DNA of 64,000 bases from Martelella lutilitoris (GTDB taxonomy: Bacteria > Pseudomonadota > Alphaproteobacteria > Rhizobiales > Rhizobiaceae): the NCBI RefSeq assembly GCF_005924265.1, contig NZ_VCLB01000001.1, positions 248,001 to 312,000 of the forward strand. Direction: 5' to 3'. This document shows positions 22,559 to 31,689 of this stretch, piece after piece. Positions within the stretch are counted from its first letter, which is position 1; every line of letters begins with the position of its first letter. Under the pieces are notes generated by a model. The model worked only from the letters and a program-made list of their open reading frames with translations, was not told the DNA's origin and ran no database searches. A program made the position numbers and the translations under genes.

Positions 22559-23203
22559 TCAGTACTTGCCGAGCGTCGCGCAGGCATCCTCGGCGAGTTT
22601 CTTGATGCCGGCCCAGTCGCCCTTGGCAACCAGATCCTTCGGCGCAACCCAGGAGCCGCCGACGCAGACGACGTTGGGCAGCTTCAGGTAATCCGGCGCA
22701 TTGGCAAGCGATACGCCGCCGGTCGGGCAGAACTTGATGTCGGCGAGCGGGGAGGAAAGCGCCTTGAGGTAAGGCGCGCCGCCAGCCTGTTCGGCGGGGA
22801 AGAACTTCATCACCCGGTAGCCTTCCTCGCGCAGCGACAGCACTTCGCTGGCCGTGGCCGTGCCCGGCAGAAGCGGCACTTCGCTATCATCGGCGGCATC
22901 CAGAATATCGCCGTTGATGCCGGGCGAGACGATGAACTTGGCGCCGGCCTTTTCGGCCGCCGCATAGTCGCGCGCCGAAAGGATGGTGCCGGCGCCAATG
23001 ACCGCGCCTTCGATCTCCTCGGACATGGCCTTGATGACGTCGAGCGCTGCATCGGTGCGCAGCGTGATCTCCAGCGCCTTCAGCCCGCCCTCGACAAGCG
23101 CCCGCGCCAGCGGTACGGCATGTTCGACGGATTCCACGATCAGCACCGGAACGACGGGCTGAGCGGTAAGGGCATCGAGGAGGTTTTGGGTTTTTGCATC
23201 CAT
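22559..23203 (-). CDS. eda: 2-dehydro-3-deoxy-phosphogluconate aldolase
   Basis: The KDPG aldolase that splits KDPG into pyruvate and glyceraldehyde-3-phosphate in the Entner-Doudoroff pathway. The 214-residue protein has PVVPVLIVESVEHAV, the catalytic glutamate in ALEITLRT, the Schiff-base lysine in YRVMKFFPAEQAGG, and the phosphate-binding IKFCPTGGVS. Length and order match the Eda family, and no edd neighbour is present. It stands alone on its strand and reads away from the CYTH gene. Confidence 0.96.
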   Translation of the reverse strand: MDAKTQNLLDALTAQPVVPVLIVESVEHAVPLARALVEGGLKALEITLRTDAALDVIKAMSEEIEGAVIGAGTILSARDYAAAEKAGAKFIVSPGINGDILDAADDSEVPLLPGTATASEVLSLREEGYRVMKFFPAEQAGGAPYLKALSSPLADIKFCPTGGVSLANAPDYLKLPNVVCVGGSWVAPKDLVAKGDWAGIKKLAEDACATLGKY

Positions 23204-23405
23204 GGTCGCACTGGCCTTTTGATTTTTTGCTCAAGCTGAGTTTGAAATACCCCGGCACAGGCATCAAGTCGAGACCGGAAGGAATTATAATCGACCGGAA
23301 TCATTGCCCGCGACAGTGGCCGTGTTATGACCTTATTCCTGTCATTGGGGTTTGATCTCGATTAACACGGGATGCGCCCTGCTACCGGCGTCAAGAGGGC
23401 TTGAG

Positions 23406-23882
23406 ATGGCCAAGGAAATCGAACGGAAATTCCTGGTGGACGGCGATGGATGGAAGGACGGCGCGGAAAAGGGCGTGCGCCTGCGCCAGGCCTACCTCCT
23501 CGGCGCGCCCGACCGCTCCGCCCGCGTCAGGCTCTTCGACGACACGCGCGCCCGCATCACGCTGAAATTCGGCTCCGGCGCGATGAGCCGCGACGAATTC
23601 GAATATGACGTGCCCCTGGACGATGCGCTGGACATGATCGACCACGCGCTCGGCCATGTGATCGACAAGACGCGCTACCGCGTGCCGGCAGGCGATTTCG
23701 TCTGGGAAGTCGATGTCTACCACGGCGACCTTGCCGATCTCGTCGTTGCCGAGGTCGAGCTGCCGAGCGAGACGGCGACGCCGCATCTTCCCGACTGGCT
23801 CGGCCGCGAGGTGACCGGCGACCGGCGCTATACCAACCAGGCGCTTGCCGAGACCGGCGTCATACCCGAAGAGGACGGCTGA
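23406..23882 (+). CDS. CYTH-domain protein (triphosphate-processing fold)
   Basis: A 158-residue protein of the CYTH superfamily, which binds triphosphates and divalent metals in a beta-tunnel. The defining ExExK motif is seen as AKEIERKFLV at the N-terminus. Further acidic and basic tunnel residues follow: VRLRQAYLL, ARVRLFDD, ARITLKF, KTRYRVPAG, WEVDVYHG and VVAEVELPSE. Inorganic triphosphatase activity is a reasonable inference. The start is the ATG after AGAGGGCTTGAG. The CHAD gene starts one base after its stop, so the two should be co-translated. Confidence 0.9.
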   Translation: MAKEIERKFLVDGDGWKDGAEKGVRLRQAYLLGAPDRSARVRLFDDTRARITLKFGSGAMSRDEFEYDVPLDDALDMIDHALGHVIDKTRYRVPAGDFVWEVDVYHGDLADLVVAEVELPSETATPHLPDWLGREVTGDRRYTNQALAETGVIPEEDG

Positions 23883-23883
23883 C

Positions 23884-24807
23884 ATGGCTTTCTCGCTCGA
23901 CCCCGACAAACCGCTCGACGCGGCCTTCAGGAAAGTGGCCGTGTCCCAGCTTGAAGATGCGATCAAGGCGCTGAAGAAACAGCCCCGGGGCCTTGATGAG
24001 GCAATCCATGATGCCCGCAAGAAGTTCAAGCGCGTGCGCGGCCTGTTGCGGCTGATCCGCCCAGCGGCGAAGGACTTTTCGCGCGAGGAAAATGCGCGCA
24101 TCCGCGACATGGCGGCAGACCTTTCCGACGGGCGCGACGCGACGGCGTTGATCGAATGCGCGGCCTATCTGCGTGGCCTGGCAGACGACGGCAGGCGCGA
24201 CATGGCGCTTTCCCGGCTGGAAACGGCGCTGCGCGAACGCCGCGACAGCGCCGCCGTTTCCGACGCGGCGCTGAAAAAGAAGGCGAAAGAGGCGATCCAC
24301 GCCTGCCGCGACGCGATCGCCGCGATCGAAGAGGCCGCGTTTCATGAGGACCGGTCGGCGGCGGCGAAATGCATTGGCAAGGCCTGGAAGAAGCAGCTCG
24401 CCAATGCCCAGGTGGCGCTGATGACGGTGCAGGCCGATGGCGCGGACGGCGATTTTCATGAATTGCGCAAGAAGACCCAGACCTACTGGATGTTCTGCGC
24501 GCTCCTCTCGCCGGCCTGGCCCTCGGCGCTGAAGGCCAAGCGCAACGACGCCAAGGCGCTCGCCGATCTGCTTGGCCACGAACATGACCTCAGCATGCTG
24601 CTGCAGCTTCTGGACGGCCCTGACGCGCCCGGCCTCGATGTCGGAACGCTTGCGACCTGCCGGGAGGCCGCTCTTGAAACCCGCGCGCAGCTGCGCCGAC
24701 GGGCGATCAAAAGCGCGCGCAAGACCTTCGGCGACGAGCCCGATGTCGAGGCGCGGATCATCCGGACCTTGTGGAAGAATCGCGCCCACGCGCATGACGG
24801 CGAATAA
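23884..24807 (+). CDS. CHAD-domain protein
   Basis: A 307-residue all-helical CHAD protein (conserved histidine alpha-helical domain), a family that binds polyphosphate. The conserved histidines are seen in EAIHDARKKFKRVRGLLRLI near the start, in EAIHACRDAIAA, in FHELRKKTQTYWMFCALL and in LLGHEHDLSMLLQLL, each embedded in lysine/arginine-rich helices. In E. coli the CYTH and CHAD parts are one protein (YgiF); here they are separate adjacent genes. Binding to polyphosphate granules is inferred. Confidence 0.9.
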   Translation: MAFSLDPDKPLDAAFRKVAVSQLEDAIKALKKQPRGLDEAIHDARKKFKRVRGLLRLIRPAAKDFSREENARIRDMAADLSDGRDATALIECAAYLRGLADDGRRDMALSRLETALRERRDSAAVSDAALKKKAKEAIHACRDAIAAIEEAAFHEDRSAAAKCIGKAWKKQLANAQVALMTVQADGADGDFHELRKKTQTYWMFCALLSPAWPSALKAKRNDAKALADLLGHEHDLSMLLQLLDGPDAPGLDVGTLATCREAALETRAQLRRRAIKSARKTFGDEPDVEARIIRTLWKNRAHAHDGE

Positions 24808-24887
24808 TTGCCAAGAACCGCCGATCCGTGTATTGGCCAGCGCAATATTCGTGAATAGCCCGAGATTGAAGAAAGCGGAGAGAGACC

Positions 24888-25799
24888 ATGCAAGGGTCCT
24901 ATCTGGTCGCAGCGCTCTATCACTTCACGCGGTTTGCCGATTTTCAGGCGTTCCGCGCGCCGCTTTTCGCCTGCTGTGAGGAAAACGGCGTGCGCGGGAC
25001 GCTGCTGCTTGCGCATGAGGGCATCAACGGCACGATCGCCGGCAGCCATGAGGGCATTGCCAATGTGCTCGCCTTCATCCGCGCGCGCCCCGAATTCACG
25101 GGTCTCGAGCACAAGGAAAGCCACGCCTCGAAAATGCCCTTCAACCGCCTCAAGGTGCGGCTGAAGAAGGAAATCGTGACGATGGGGGTCGAGGATATCG
25201 ATCCGTTGAAGACGGTCGGCACCTATGTCGATCCGAAGGACTGGAACGACCTGATTTCAGACCCCGACACGATCGTCATCGACACCCGCAATGATTACGA
25301 GACGGCGATCGGCATCTTCCGCGGCGCGGTTGATCCGCATACCAAAACGTTTCGCGAATTCCCGCGCTGGGTGGAGGAAAACAGGGGCCTGCACAACAAG
25401 CCGAAGATTGCCATGTACTGCACCGGCGGCATTCGCTGCGAAAAGGCGACCGCCTACATGAAGGCGCAGGGCTTCGAGGAGGTCTACCACCTGAAGGGCG
25501 GCATCCTGAAATATCTCGAGGACGTGCCGGAGACCGAAAGCCTGTGGGACGGCGCCTGCTTCGTCTTCGACGAGCGCGTTTCCGTCACCCATGGCTTGAA
25601 GGAAGGCGAGCACGAACTCTGCCACGCCTGCCGCCATCCGGTGACGCCGGAAGACAAGCTTTCCGCCGATTACGAGGAAGGCGTCTCCTGCCCGCATTGC
25701 GCCGAGACCTATTCCGATGCCGACCGCGCCCGCTTCCGCGAGCGCCAGCACCAGATTGCGCTGGCCAGGGCGCGCGGCGAACGGCATCTGGGGGCGTAA
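24888..25799 (+). CDS. trhO: tRNA uridine(34) hydroxylase TrhO (rhodanese-like)
   Basis: TrhO (formerly YceA) hydroxylates U34 of certain tRNAs using oxygen. The 303-residue protein has the family N-terminal domain ([17 protein letters not shown]), the [12 protein letters not shown] linker, a rhodanese domain with IDTRNDYE and the active-site loop [16 protein letters not shown], and a C-terminal part with cysteine pairs (CHACRHP, CPHC) that may bind zinc. The start follows GGAGAGAGACC. It stands alone between the CHAD gene and a dispersed repeat. Confidence 0.95.
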   Translation: MQGSYLVAALYHFTRFADFQAFRAPLFACCEENGVRGTLLLAHEGINGTIAGSHEGIANVLAFIRARPEFTGLEHKESHASKMPFNRLKVRLKKEIVTMGVEDIDPLKTVGTYVDPKDWNDLISDPDTIVIDTRNDYETAIGIFRGAVDPHTKTFREFPRWVEENRGLHNKPKIAMYCTGGIRCEKATAYMKAQGFEEVYHLKGGILKYLEDVPETESLWDGACFVFDERVSVTHGLKEGEHELCHACRHPVTPEDKLSADYEEGVSCPHCAETYSDADRARFRERQHQIALARARGERHLGA

Positions 25800-25878
25800 G
25801 GCGCTCGACAACGCCCTGGACGCGGCTTCAAACTGCTGACAAAGCCTGCTGCAGAAGCAGAGAGCCTGCTCCCATTCT

Positions 25879-25997
25879 CCGTCACCCCGGCCCCGAGCCG
25901 GGGTCCAGGGCCACAAAAATACGTTTTGTAACAGTGCCTTGATCGCGACGGTTCTCGCTATTCCGCCCTGGATGCCGGCTCAAGGCCGGAATGACGG
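25879..25997. repeat. Dispersed palindromic repeat, copy 1
   Basis: A 119-base element bounded by CCGTCA and TGACGG. The left arm carries CCCCGG-CCCCGA-GCCGGGG-TCCAGGGC and the right arm GCCCTGGATGCCGGCTCAAGG. Its reverse complement aligns along its whole length with the element at 43832-43947, including parts of the less regular centre (ATCAAGG, CTG.TACAAA, GTTTTG). This shows the two are copies of one mobile or dispersed repeat in opposite orientation. It lies in the gap between convergent genes. Confidence 0.8.
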
Positions 25998-26030
25998 ACG
26001 AGGGTGAAGCGAACTTCGTCAACACACTGA

Positions 26031-26051
26031 CGCCGCGTCCCTGACGCGGCG
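26031..26051 (-). terminator. GC-rich hairpin downstream of glutamate decarboxylase
   Basis: CGCCGCGTC / GACGCGGCG forms a 9-bp stem shortly after the gad stop codon. It lacks a clear T-tract, so termination is uncertain. Confidence 0.35.
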
Positions 26052-26073
26052 CCTTGTCTGAACCGGGGAAACC

Positions 26074-27468
26074 TTAATGGTGGAAGCCGGAGGCCTCGTC
26101 CTCGGTCAGCGGCTTGGTGATCGGGTGCGCCCTGAAATAGGCAACCGCCGCCTTTATATCCTCGATCAGCAGCGAGCAGAGGTCGATCGACACGCCGTTC
26201 CGCACCAGTATCCGCTGGATCGCCTGATCCTCGCAATTGGCGGGGAGCGTATAGGCCGGCACCTGCCAGCCGCGCGAGCGCAGCCGGTCGGCGAGATCGA
26301 ACAGGGTGTAATTGGTTTTGAGGCCTTCCTTCAGCTTCCATGAGACGGCCGGAATGCCCTTCTCCATGTCGCCGTCAAAGACGATATCGACGAGGCCGGT
26401 CTTTTCCAGTTCCTCCGCCAGAAAGGCGGCAGAGCGGTAGCAGGCCTCGTGGACCTTGCGGTAACCCTGACGGCCAAGCCGCAGGAAATTGTAATACTGG
26501 CAGATCACCTGGCCGCCGGGACGCGAGAAATTGAGCGCGATATCGCGCATATTACCGCCCAGATAATTGACCCAGAACACCATTTCCTCGGGCAGGTCCT
26601 TGTCCTCGCGCCACAGCACCCAGCCGACGCCGAGCGGTGACAGGCCGAACTTGTGACCGGACGCGTTGATCGATTTCACGCGCGGAAGACGAAAATCCCA
26701 TTCCAGTTCCGGCGCGCAGAAGGGCGCGAGAAAACCGCCGCTCGCCCCGTCCACATGGATCGGAATATCAAGCCCGGTGCGCGCCTGAAGATCATCCAGC
26801 GCATCGCTGACCGCCTTCACCGGCTCGTATTCGCCGGTATAGGTGACTCCGAGCGTCGGCACGACGCCGATCGTGTTTTCGTCGCAGAGCTTCAGCACCT
26901 CTTCCGGCGTCATCAGCAGGCGGCCGTTCTCCATCGGAATCTCGCGGTGCTCGACATCCCAGTAACGGGTGAACTTGTGCCAGCAGATCTGCACCGGCCC
27001 GGTGATCAGATTGGGCTTGTCGGTCGGCTTGCCCTCTGCCTTGCGCCTCGCCTCCCAGCGGCGCTTCATCGCCAGTCCGCCGAGCATGGCCGCTTCGGAG
27101 GAGCCGGTGGTGGACGTTCCCGTGATCGGTCCCTCCGGCGCGTGCCACAGGTCGCCCAGCATCCGCACGCAGCGCGCCTCGATCTCGGCCGTCTGCGGAT
27201 ACTCGTCCTTGTCGATCATGTTCTTGTCGATGCAGTCATCCATCAGCTTGTGGATCTCGGGCTCCTCCCAGGTCTGGCAGAAGGTTGCGAGATTCTGCCG
27301 GGCATTGCCGTCGAGCAGCAGTTCGTCATGGATCGCCGCATAGGCCAGGCGCGGCGCGCGTTCCCTTTCGGGAAAGCCGGATTTCGGCAGGATCGCCGAA
27401 AGATCTGCAGCGCCGTAGGTCTCGTCATTGGGATCAAACAGACCGTCCTGTTCGCGTTCTTCCGCCAT
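26074..27468 (-). CDS. gadB: Glutamate decarboxylase
   Basis: A PLP enzyme that converts glutamate to 4-aminobutyrate, consuming a proton; it is linked to acid tolerance and GABA metabolism. The 464-residue protein has [19 protein letters not shown] (cofactor binding), [16 protein letters not shown], the PLP lysine in [19 protein letters not shown], and the C-terminus EASGFHH, whose terminal histidines recall the pH-sensing tail of GadB. The start MAEEREQ is chosen because AGAGGGAG lies 9 bases upstream; the first ATG of the frame sits directly against that site. No GadC-type antiporter gene is visible nearby. Confidence 0.95.
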   Translation of the reverse strand: MAEEREQDGLFDPNDETYGAADLSAILPKSGFPERERAPRLAYAAIHDELLLDGNARQNLATFCQTWEEPEIHKLMDDCIDKNMIDKDEYPQTAEIEARCVRMLGDLWHAPEGPITGTSTTGSSEAAMLGGLAMKRRWEARRKAEGKPTDKPNLITGPVQICWHKFTRYWDVEHREIPMENGRLLMTPEEVLKLCDENTIGVVPTLGVTYTGEYEPVKAVSDALDDLQARTGLDIPIHVDGASGGFLAPFCAPELEWDFRLPRVKSINASGHKFGLSPLGVGWVLWREDKDLPEEMVFWVNYLGGNMRDIALNFSRPGGQVICQYYNFLRLGRQGYRKVHEACYRSAAFLAEELEKTGLVDIVFDGDMEKGIPAVSWKLKEGLKTNYTLFDLADRLRSRGWQVPAYTLPANCEDQAIQRILVRNGVSIDLCSLLIEDIKAAVAYFRAHPITKPLTEDEASGFHH

Positions 27469-27674
27469 CGACTTCATCTCCCTCTGTCGCAGGTCCTAAT
27501 AAAAAACAAGTATCGGCTCGCTTTCAGGCGGTCAAGACAAGCTGCGTAAGCGCGAACTTTCTTGAACGGATGCGCGCGGACAGGCCTCCGACACTTGATT
27601 TCCGGCTTACGGGTCCGTAGAGATCAATCAAACAGGCAAAGCCCGCGCAGACCCGAGGCAAGAGAATTCGGATC

Positions 27675-28853
27675 ATGCAGATCATACTCACCCCTTCCGC
27701 AGACGACGCGCCCGATCTGCGCAGTCCGCTTCGCCCGCTTGGCCTTGCCCTCGGTTTTCTGCTCATGCTCCTGCTGTCCGCCTGCACACAGCGCCCCGGA
27801 CCCGAGGTGATCTACCCGCATCCGGGGGCGACAGTGGAGGGCGCGCGCACCGTGACCGTCTATGTGGCCACCACCCGCGAACCGGCCGAGGAGCCGATTG
27901 ACGGTTTCACCCCGGAGCGCGAGGACGAAATGAGCTATGCCGAGTTCGTGATCTCGATCCCGCCCGGCCATGATCCCGGCGAGATCGAATGGCCCTATGC
28001 GCGCAAGGCCCGTCCCGACGAGCATTTCACGGTTCTCAAGCACACCGCGCTGTCACGGGCGGCCTTCGATGCACGCGTGGCAAAGGCCGCGCGCGAAACC
28101 GGAAAAGGGATCGCGGGCGTCTTCGTGCACGGCTTCAACGTCTCCTTCCAGGAGGGCCTGTTCCGCATGGCCCAACTTGCCGCCGACACCGATGTCTCCG
28201 GCGTGCCGATCCTGTTTTCCTGGCCGTCGCAGGCGCGCCTTCTCGACTATGCGACCGACAAGGAATCCGCGACATTCTCGCGTGACGGACTAACGGATGT
28301 TCTCGAGCAGGTCACCGCGCTTTCCAGTGTGCGTTCGGTCATGCTGTTCGGCCACAGCATGGGCGGCTGGCTGACCATGGAAGCGCTTCGCCAGTTGAGC
28401 CTGGAGGGCAACCGCAAGGCGCTGAGGAAACTCAATGTCATCCTCGCAGCGCCCGATATCGACGAGGACGTGTTTGCCGCCCAGGTCGATGTGATCGGCC
28501 CGCTTGATCCGCCGCTTCTGGTGATGGTCTCGGGCGACGACCGCGCCCTCGGCTTCTCGCGGTTTATCCAGGGCAACCGCCAGCGCGCGGGCCAGCTCGA
28601 CATCACCGATCCGGAAGTGCTGGAAATGGCCGAGAGGAAGAATGTGGCCCTGATCGACATTTCCTCTGTGTCGTCGCGCGACGCGCTCAACCACAGCCGC
28701 TATGCCGCCCTTGCGGCGATCTATCCCGAGCTCGACGAAGACACCGAGCTCGGCAGCACGGGAAGGCGACCGGGCGCCCGGTTCCTCGATGCCATGGGCC
28801 GTACGGTCGACCCAGCGACCGCCAGCGCCGCGCAGGCTGCCAGCGCACGTTAG
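27675..28853 (+). CDS. Lipoprotein alpha/beta hydrolase, DUF900 family
   Basis: A 392-residue predicted lipoprotein: after about 20 polar residues comes LALGFLLMLLLSAC, a lipobox. The body is the DUF900-type alpha/beta hydrolase domain: TVYVATTREP, IAGVFVHGFNVSFQEGLFR (oxyanion region), VPILFSWPSQA, the nucleophile elbow LFGHSMGGWLTME, the acid near LAAPDIDED, and a late histidine in RDALNHSRYAAL. Substrate unknown; esterase or lipase activity in the periplasm is inferred. The C-terminus is a low-complexity tail. Confidence 0.85.
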   Translation: MQIILTPSADDAPDLRSPLRPLGLALGFLLMLLLSACTQRPGPEVIYPHPGATVEGARTVTVYVATTREPAEEPIDGFTPEREDEMSYAEFVISIPPGHDPGEIEWPYARKARPDEHFTVLKHTALSRAAFDARVAKAARETGKGIAGVFVHGFNVSFQEGLFRMAQLAADTDVSGVPILFSWPSQARLLDYATDKESATFSRDGLTDVLEQVTALSSVRSVMLFGHSMGGWLTMEALRQLSLEGNRKALRKLNVILAAPDIDEDVFAAQVDVIGPLDPPLLVMVSGDDRALGFSRFIQGNRQRAGQLDITDPEVLEMAERKNVALIDISSVSSRDALNHSRYAALAAIYPELDEDTELGSTGRRPGARFLDAMGRTVDPATASAAQAASAR

Positions 28854-29011
28854 AGCATCGGGTGATTAATTGGCATCGCCGGATGCTTTGAAGCGGCGGA
28901 GAAGGCCGTTTCTGCCGGGCGGAAGCGCGAAATTTCACGGAACCGTTCCTTGCAAACGCGGCCATGATCTTTATGGGTTGAGGATAATATCAAGGACCAA
29001 GGGAGGACAGT

Positions 29012-30457
29012 ATGCGCGCCGGATCAAAATACCAGCACCTCATTCACGGAGCGGGCTGTCCGTGCCACACGCCGGAATTCGCCCGCCTGAACAAGCGCCT
29101 GATGGACGGCTTCAGCCGACGCTCGGTGCTGAAGGGGGCAGCCGCAACGATTGCCGCCGGCGCGCTTGCCTCCATGCCCTCACTGGCGCAAGCCAATGAC
29201 CGAGCGGTCCTTCTGACCAATGTGCGTATCTTCGACGGCCTCTCCGACGCGCTCATCGAAGGCCGGAACGTGCTTGTCAGCAACGGCCGGATCGAGGCGC
29301 TTATTCCCGTTGCAGAGGATGTTGCCGATGCTGACGTGGTCGATTGCGGCAACCGCGTGCTGATGCCCGGGCTGATCGACGCGCACTGGCATTCGCTGCT
29401 TTGCGCCATTCCCATGCAGACGGCAATGACGGCCCAGGTGCCCTATGTTCATCTGGTCGCCGCCGCCGAATCGGAAAAGACGCTGATGCGCGGTTTCACG
29501 ACGGTGCGCGATGTCGGCGGCCCCGCCTTTGCGCTGAAACGGGCCATCGACGGCGGCAAGGCGATCGGCCCGCGCATCTATCCCGCCGGCGCGATGATCA
29601 CCCAGACCTCCGGCCACGGCGATTTTCGCATGCCCTATGAGATCCCGGCGTCCGACAACACCGATCTCAGCCATGCGGAAGAAGCCGGCATCTCCTCCAT
29701 CGCCAACGGCGTGCCGCAGGTGCTGAAACGCGTGCGCGAACAGCTGATGCTCGGCGCCAGCCAGATCAAGATCATGACCGGCGGCGGCGTGTCCTCGCAA
29801 TATGATCCGATACCGAGCCTGCAGTTCACGCCGGACGAAATCCGCGCCGCTGTCCAGGCGACCGAAGACTGGGGCACCTATGTCTGCGCCCATGTCTATA
29901 CCGCCGAAGGGATAAAGCGTTCGATCGAAAACGGCGTCGCCTGCATTGAGCACGGCCAGCTGGCGGACGAGGAAACCGTGCGCATGATCGTCGACACGGG
30001 AACCTGGTGGAGCATCCAACCTTTCCTGGCGGACGAGGATTCCAACCCGCAGGGCACCGAGCAGCAACGCCAGGACCAGCGCAATATCGCTGAAGGCACG
30101 GTGCGCTGTTTCGAATGGGCCGACAAGTTCAACATCGAGCGGATGGTCTGGGGTACGGATATCCTGTTCAATCCGGCCAAGACGAATTCGCAAGGCCGTC
30201 AGCTCGCCAAGCTCGCCGAGTGGTTCTCCCCGGCGACGGTTCTGAAAATGGCCACCAGCCGCACGGGCGAACTGCTTCAGCTTTCGGGCGTGCGCAACCC
30301 CTATCGCGGGCGGGTCGGCGTGATCGAGGCCGGCGCCTTTGCTGATATGCTATTGATCGACGGAAATCCGCTCGAAGACATTTCGCTGATTGCCGATCCT
30401 GACAATATGGCGGTCATCATGAAGGATGGCCGTTTCTTCAAGAACACGCTCGTCTAG
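29012..30457 (+). CDS. Tat-exported metal-dependent amidohydrolase
   Basis: A 481-residue amidohydrolase-superfamily protein. It has an unusually long N-terminus with a CPCH motif (HGAGCPCHTPEF), then a twin-arginine signal FSRRSVLKGAAATIAAGALA, so it should be folded before export. The metal-binding TIM-barrel domain shows LIDAHWHSL, the lysine in QIKIMTGGG, histidines in CAHVYTAEG and IEHGQLADE, and the catalytic aspartate in MVWGTDILF. It resembles imidazolonepropionase-like and prolidase-like enzymes, but the substrate is unknown. A GGGAGGA ribosome-binding site precedes the ATG. The outer-membrane protein follows nine bases after its stop. Confidence 0.88.
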   Translation: MRAGSKYQHLIHGAGCPCHTPEFARLNKRLMDGFSRRSVLKGAAATIAAGALASMPSLAQANDRAVLLTNVRIFDGLSDALIEGRNVLVSNGRIEALIPVAEDVADADVVDCGNRVLMPGLIDAHWHSLLCAIPMQTAMTAQVPYVHLVAAAESEKTLMRGFTTVRDVGGPAFALKRAIDGGKAIGPRIYPAGAMITQTSGHGDFRMPYEIPASDNTDLSHAEEAGISSIANGVPQVLKRVREQLMLGASQIKIMTGGGVSSQYDPIPSLQFTPDEIRAAVQATEDWGTYVCAHVYTAEGIKRSIENGVACIEHGQLADEETVRMIVDTGTWWSIQPFLADEDSNPQGTEQQRQDQRNIAEGTVRCFEWADKFNIERMVWGTDILFNPAKTNSQGRQLAKLAEWFSPATVLKMATSRTGELLQLSGVRNPYRGRVGVIEAGAFADMLLIDGNPLEDISLIADPDNMAVIMKDGRFFKNTLV

Positions 30458-30466
30458 GAGACCGAA

Positions 30467-31294
30467 ATGCGCGCATCGGCCGCAAAACTTCTCTTCGCGG
30501 GCATGACCACGGCCGCCCTTTCCCACACGGCGCTCGCCGCCGACCCAGTGGAAGCTCCAGCGTCTGCGCCCGTCATGCCGGCAACCACCGATGACTGGAC
30601 CTTCGCGCTGACGCCCTATATCTGGGGCGCGGGGTTATCCGGAAAGGTCACGCCCTTCTCCGGCGCCCCGACAGTCAGGGTGGAACGCAGCTTTTCCGAA
30701 ATCCTCGAAGAGCTCAATCTTGCCGGCTTCGTCAATTTCTATGCGACCAACGGCAGGTTCGGCGCCTATGCGGACGTGATGTATGTGGATACCGGCGAAG
30801 AACACGCGACCGGCCCGGTCACGCTTCCGGGCATCGGTCCCGTTCCAGGCGTCAACGTCAATCTCGACACCAAGCTTTTCAACGCGGCGCTGTTCGGAAC
30901 CTACCGCCTGGCCGATACGGACCGCTTCTCGCTCGATGCGCTCGCCGGCGTGCGCGTCTTCAAGGCGTGGGCCGATGTTTCCGCCGGCATCACCGGAACG
31001 CCCAATGCCTACCGGGCAAAGAGCGATTTCGGCTGGGTGGACCCGACCATCGGCGCACGCATGGACTATGATTTCGGCAAGGGCTTCAGCTTTGTCGGCC
31101 AGGCCGACATCGGCGGTTCTTCCGGGGGAGCGGATCTCACATGGCAGGCCATGGGCGCGGTCAAATATGATGTCTCCGAGACCACGGCCGTGTCGCTTGG
31201 CTACAAATACCTCTCCGTCGACTATGACCAGGACGGCCACAAGCTCGACATCGACATGCAGGGACCGACGCTGGGCGTGACCTTCCGCTTCTGA
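30467..31294 (+). CDS. Outer-membrane beta-barrel protein
   Basis: A 275-residue protein with a signal peptide (cleaved near SHTALAA) and a sequence of alternating hydrophobic and polar residues typical of a beta-barrel. Aromatic girdle residues are clear (WTFALTPYIWGAGLSGKV, FVNFYATNGRFGAYADVMYV, ALGTYRL-like turns), and it ends in phenylalanine (GVTFRF), the outer-membrane sorting signal. It probably forms a small barrel of 8-10 strands. The gene is nine bases downstream of the amidohydrolase and is likely co-transcribed, but a functional link is not evident. Confidence 0.85.
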   Translation: MRASAAKLLFAGMTTAALSHTALAADPVEAPASAPVMPATTDDWTFALTPYIWGAGLSGKVTPFSGAPTVRVERSFSEILEELNLAGFVNFYATNGRFGAYADVMYVDTGEEHATGPVTLPGIGPVPGVNVNLDTKLFNAALFGTYRLADTDRFSLDALAGVRVFKAWADVSAGITGTPNAYRAKSDFGWVDPTIGARMDYDFGKGFSFVGQADIGGSSGGADLTWQAMGAVKYDVSETTAVSLGYKYLSVDYDQDGHKLDIDMQGPTLGVTFRF

Positions 31295-31401
31295 TCCGGC
31301 GGGCCTGTTAAGCCTGATCGTCAGACTTGGTTGACACTTGGCGCAACCGTGAAGGAAACTGGCCGCAAAGGCCGGGGATGGAAAACGACAAAGAGGGTCA
31401 G

Positions 31402-31686
31402 GTGCGCGGCTTAGTCCAATTGCATAAAGCGGGGTTTGCTCTGTTGGGGCCGGTTTTGCTCGCCTCCTGCGGCATGGGCGAACGCGGCCCGGTCATTCCC
31501 TTTTTCGGGGCCTATTTTCCCTCATGGATCGCCTGCTCGCTGATCGGCATCATCAGCGCGGTCATCATCCGGCTGATCTTCATCAAGGCCGGCATTGACG
31601 CGGTGATGCCGCTGCGGGTGATTGTCTATCTGTTCATGGCAATCGCCATCGGGCTGGCCTCGTCAATCCTTCTGTTCGGGCGGTAG
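31402..31686 (+). CDS. ytcA: YtcA-family small lipoprotein
   Basis: A 94-residue protein with a lipobox (LLGPVLLASC) followed by GERGPVIPFFGAYFPSW and two membrane helices. This is the pattern of the YtcA family, which in E. coli precedes mdtNOP. The start is uncertain: GTG here has AGAGGG four bases upstream, whereas an ATG at 31378 would add eight residues. The next gene begins 3 bases after its stop. The context supports a role with the efflux complex, but no function is known. Confidence 0.75.
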   Translation: MRGLVQLHKAGFALLGPVLLASCGMGERGPVIPFFGAYFPSWIACSLIGIISAVIIRLIFIKAGIDAVMPLRVIVYLFMAIAIGLASSILLFGR

Positions 31687-31689
31687 ATC

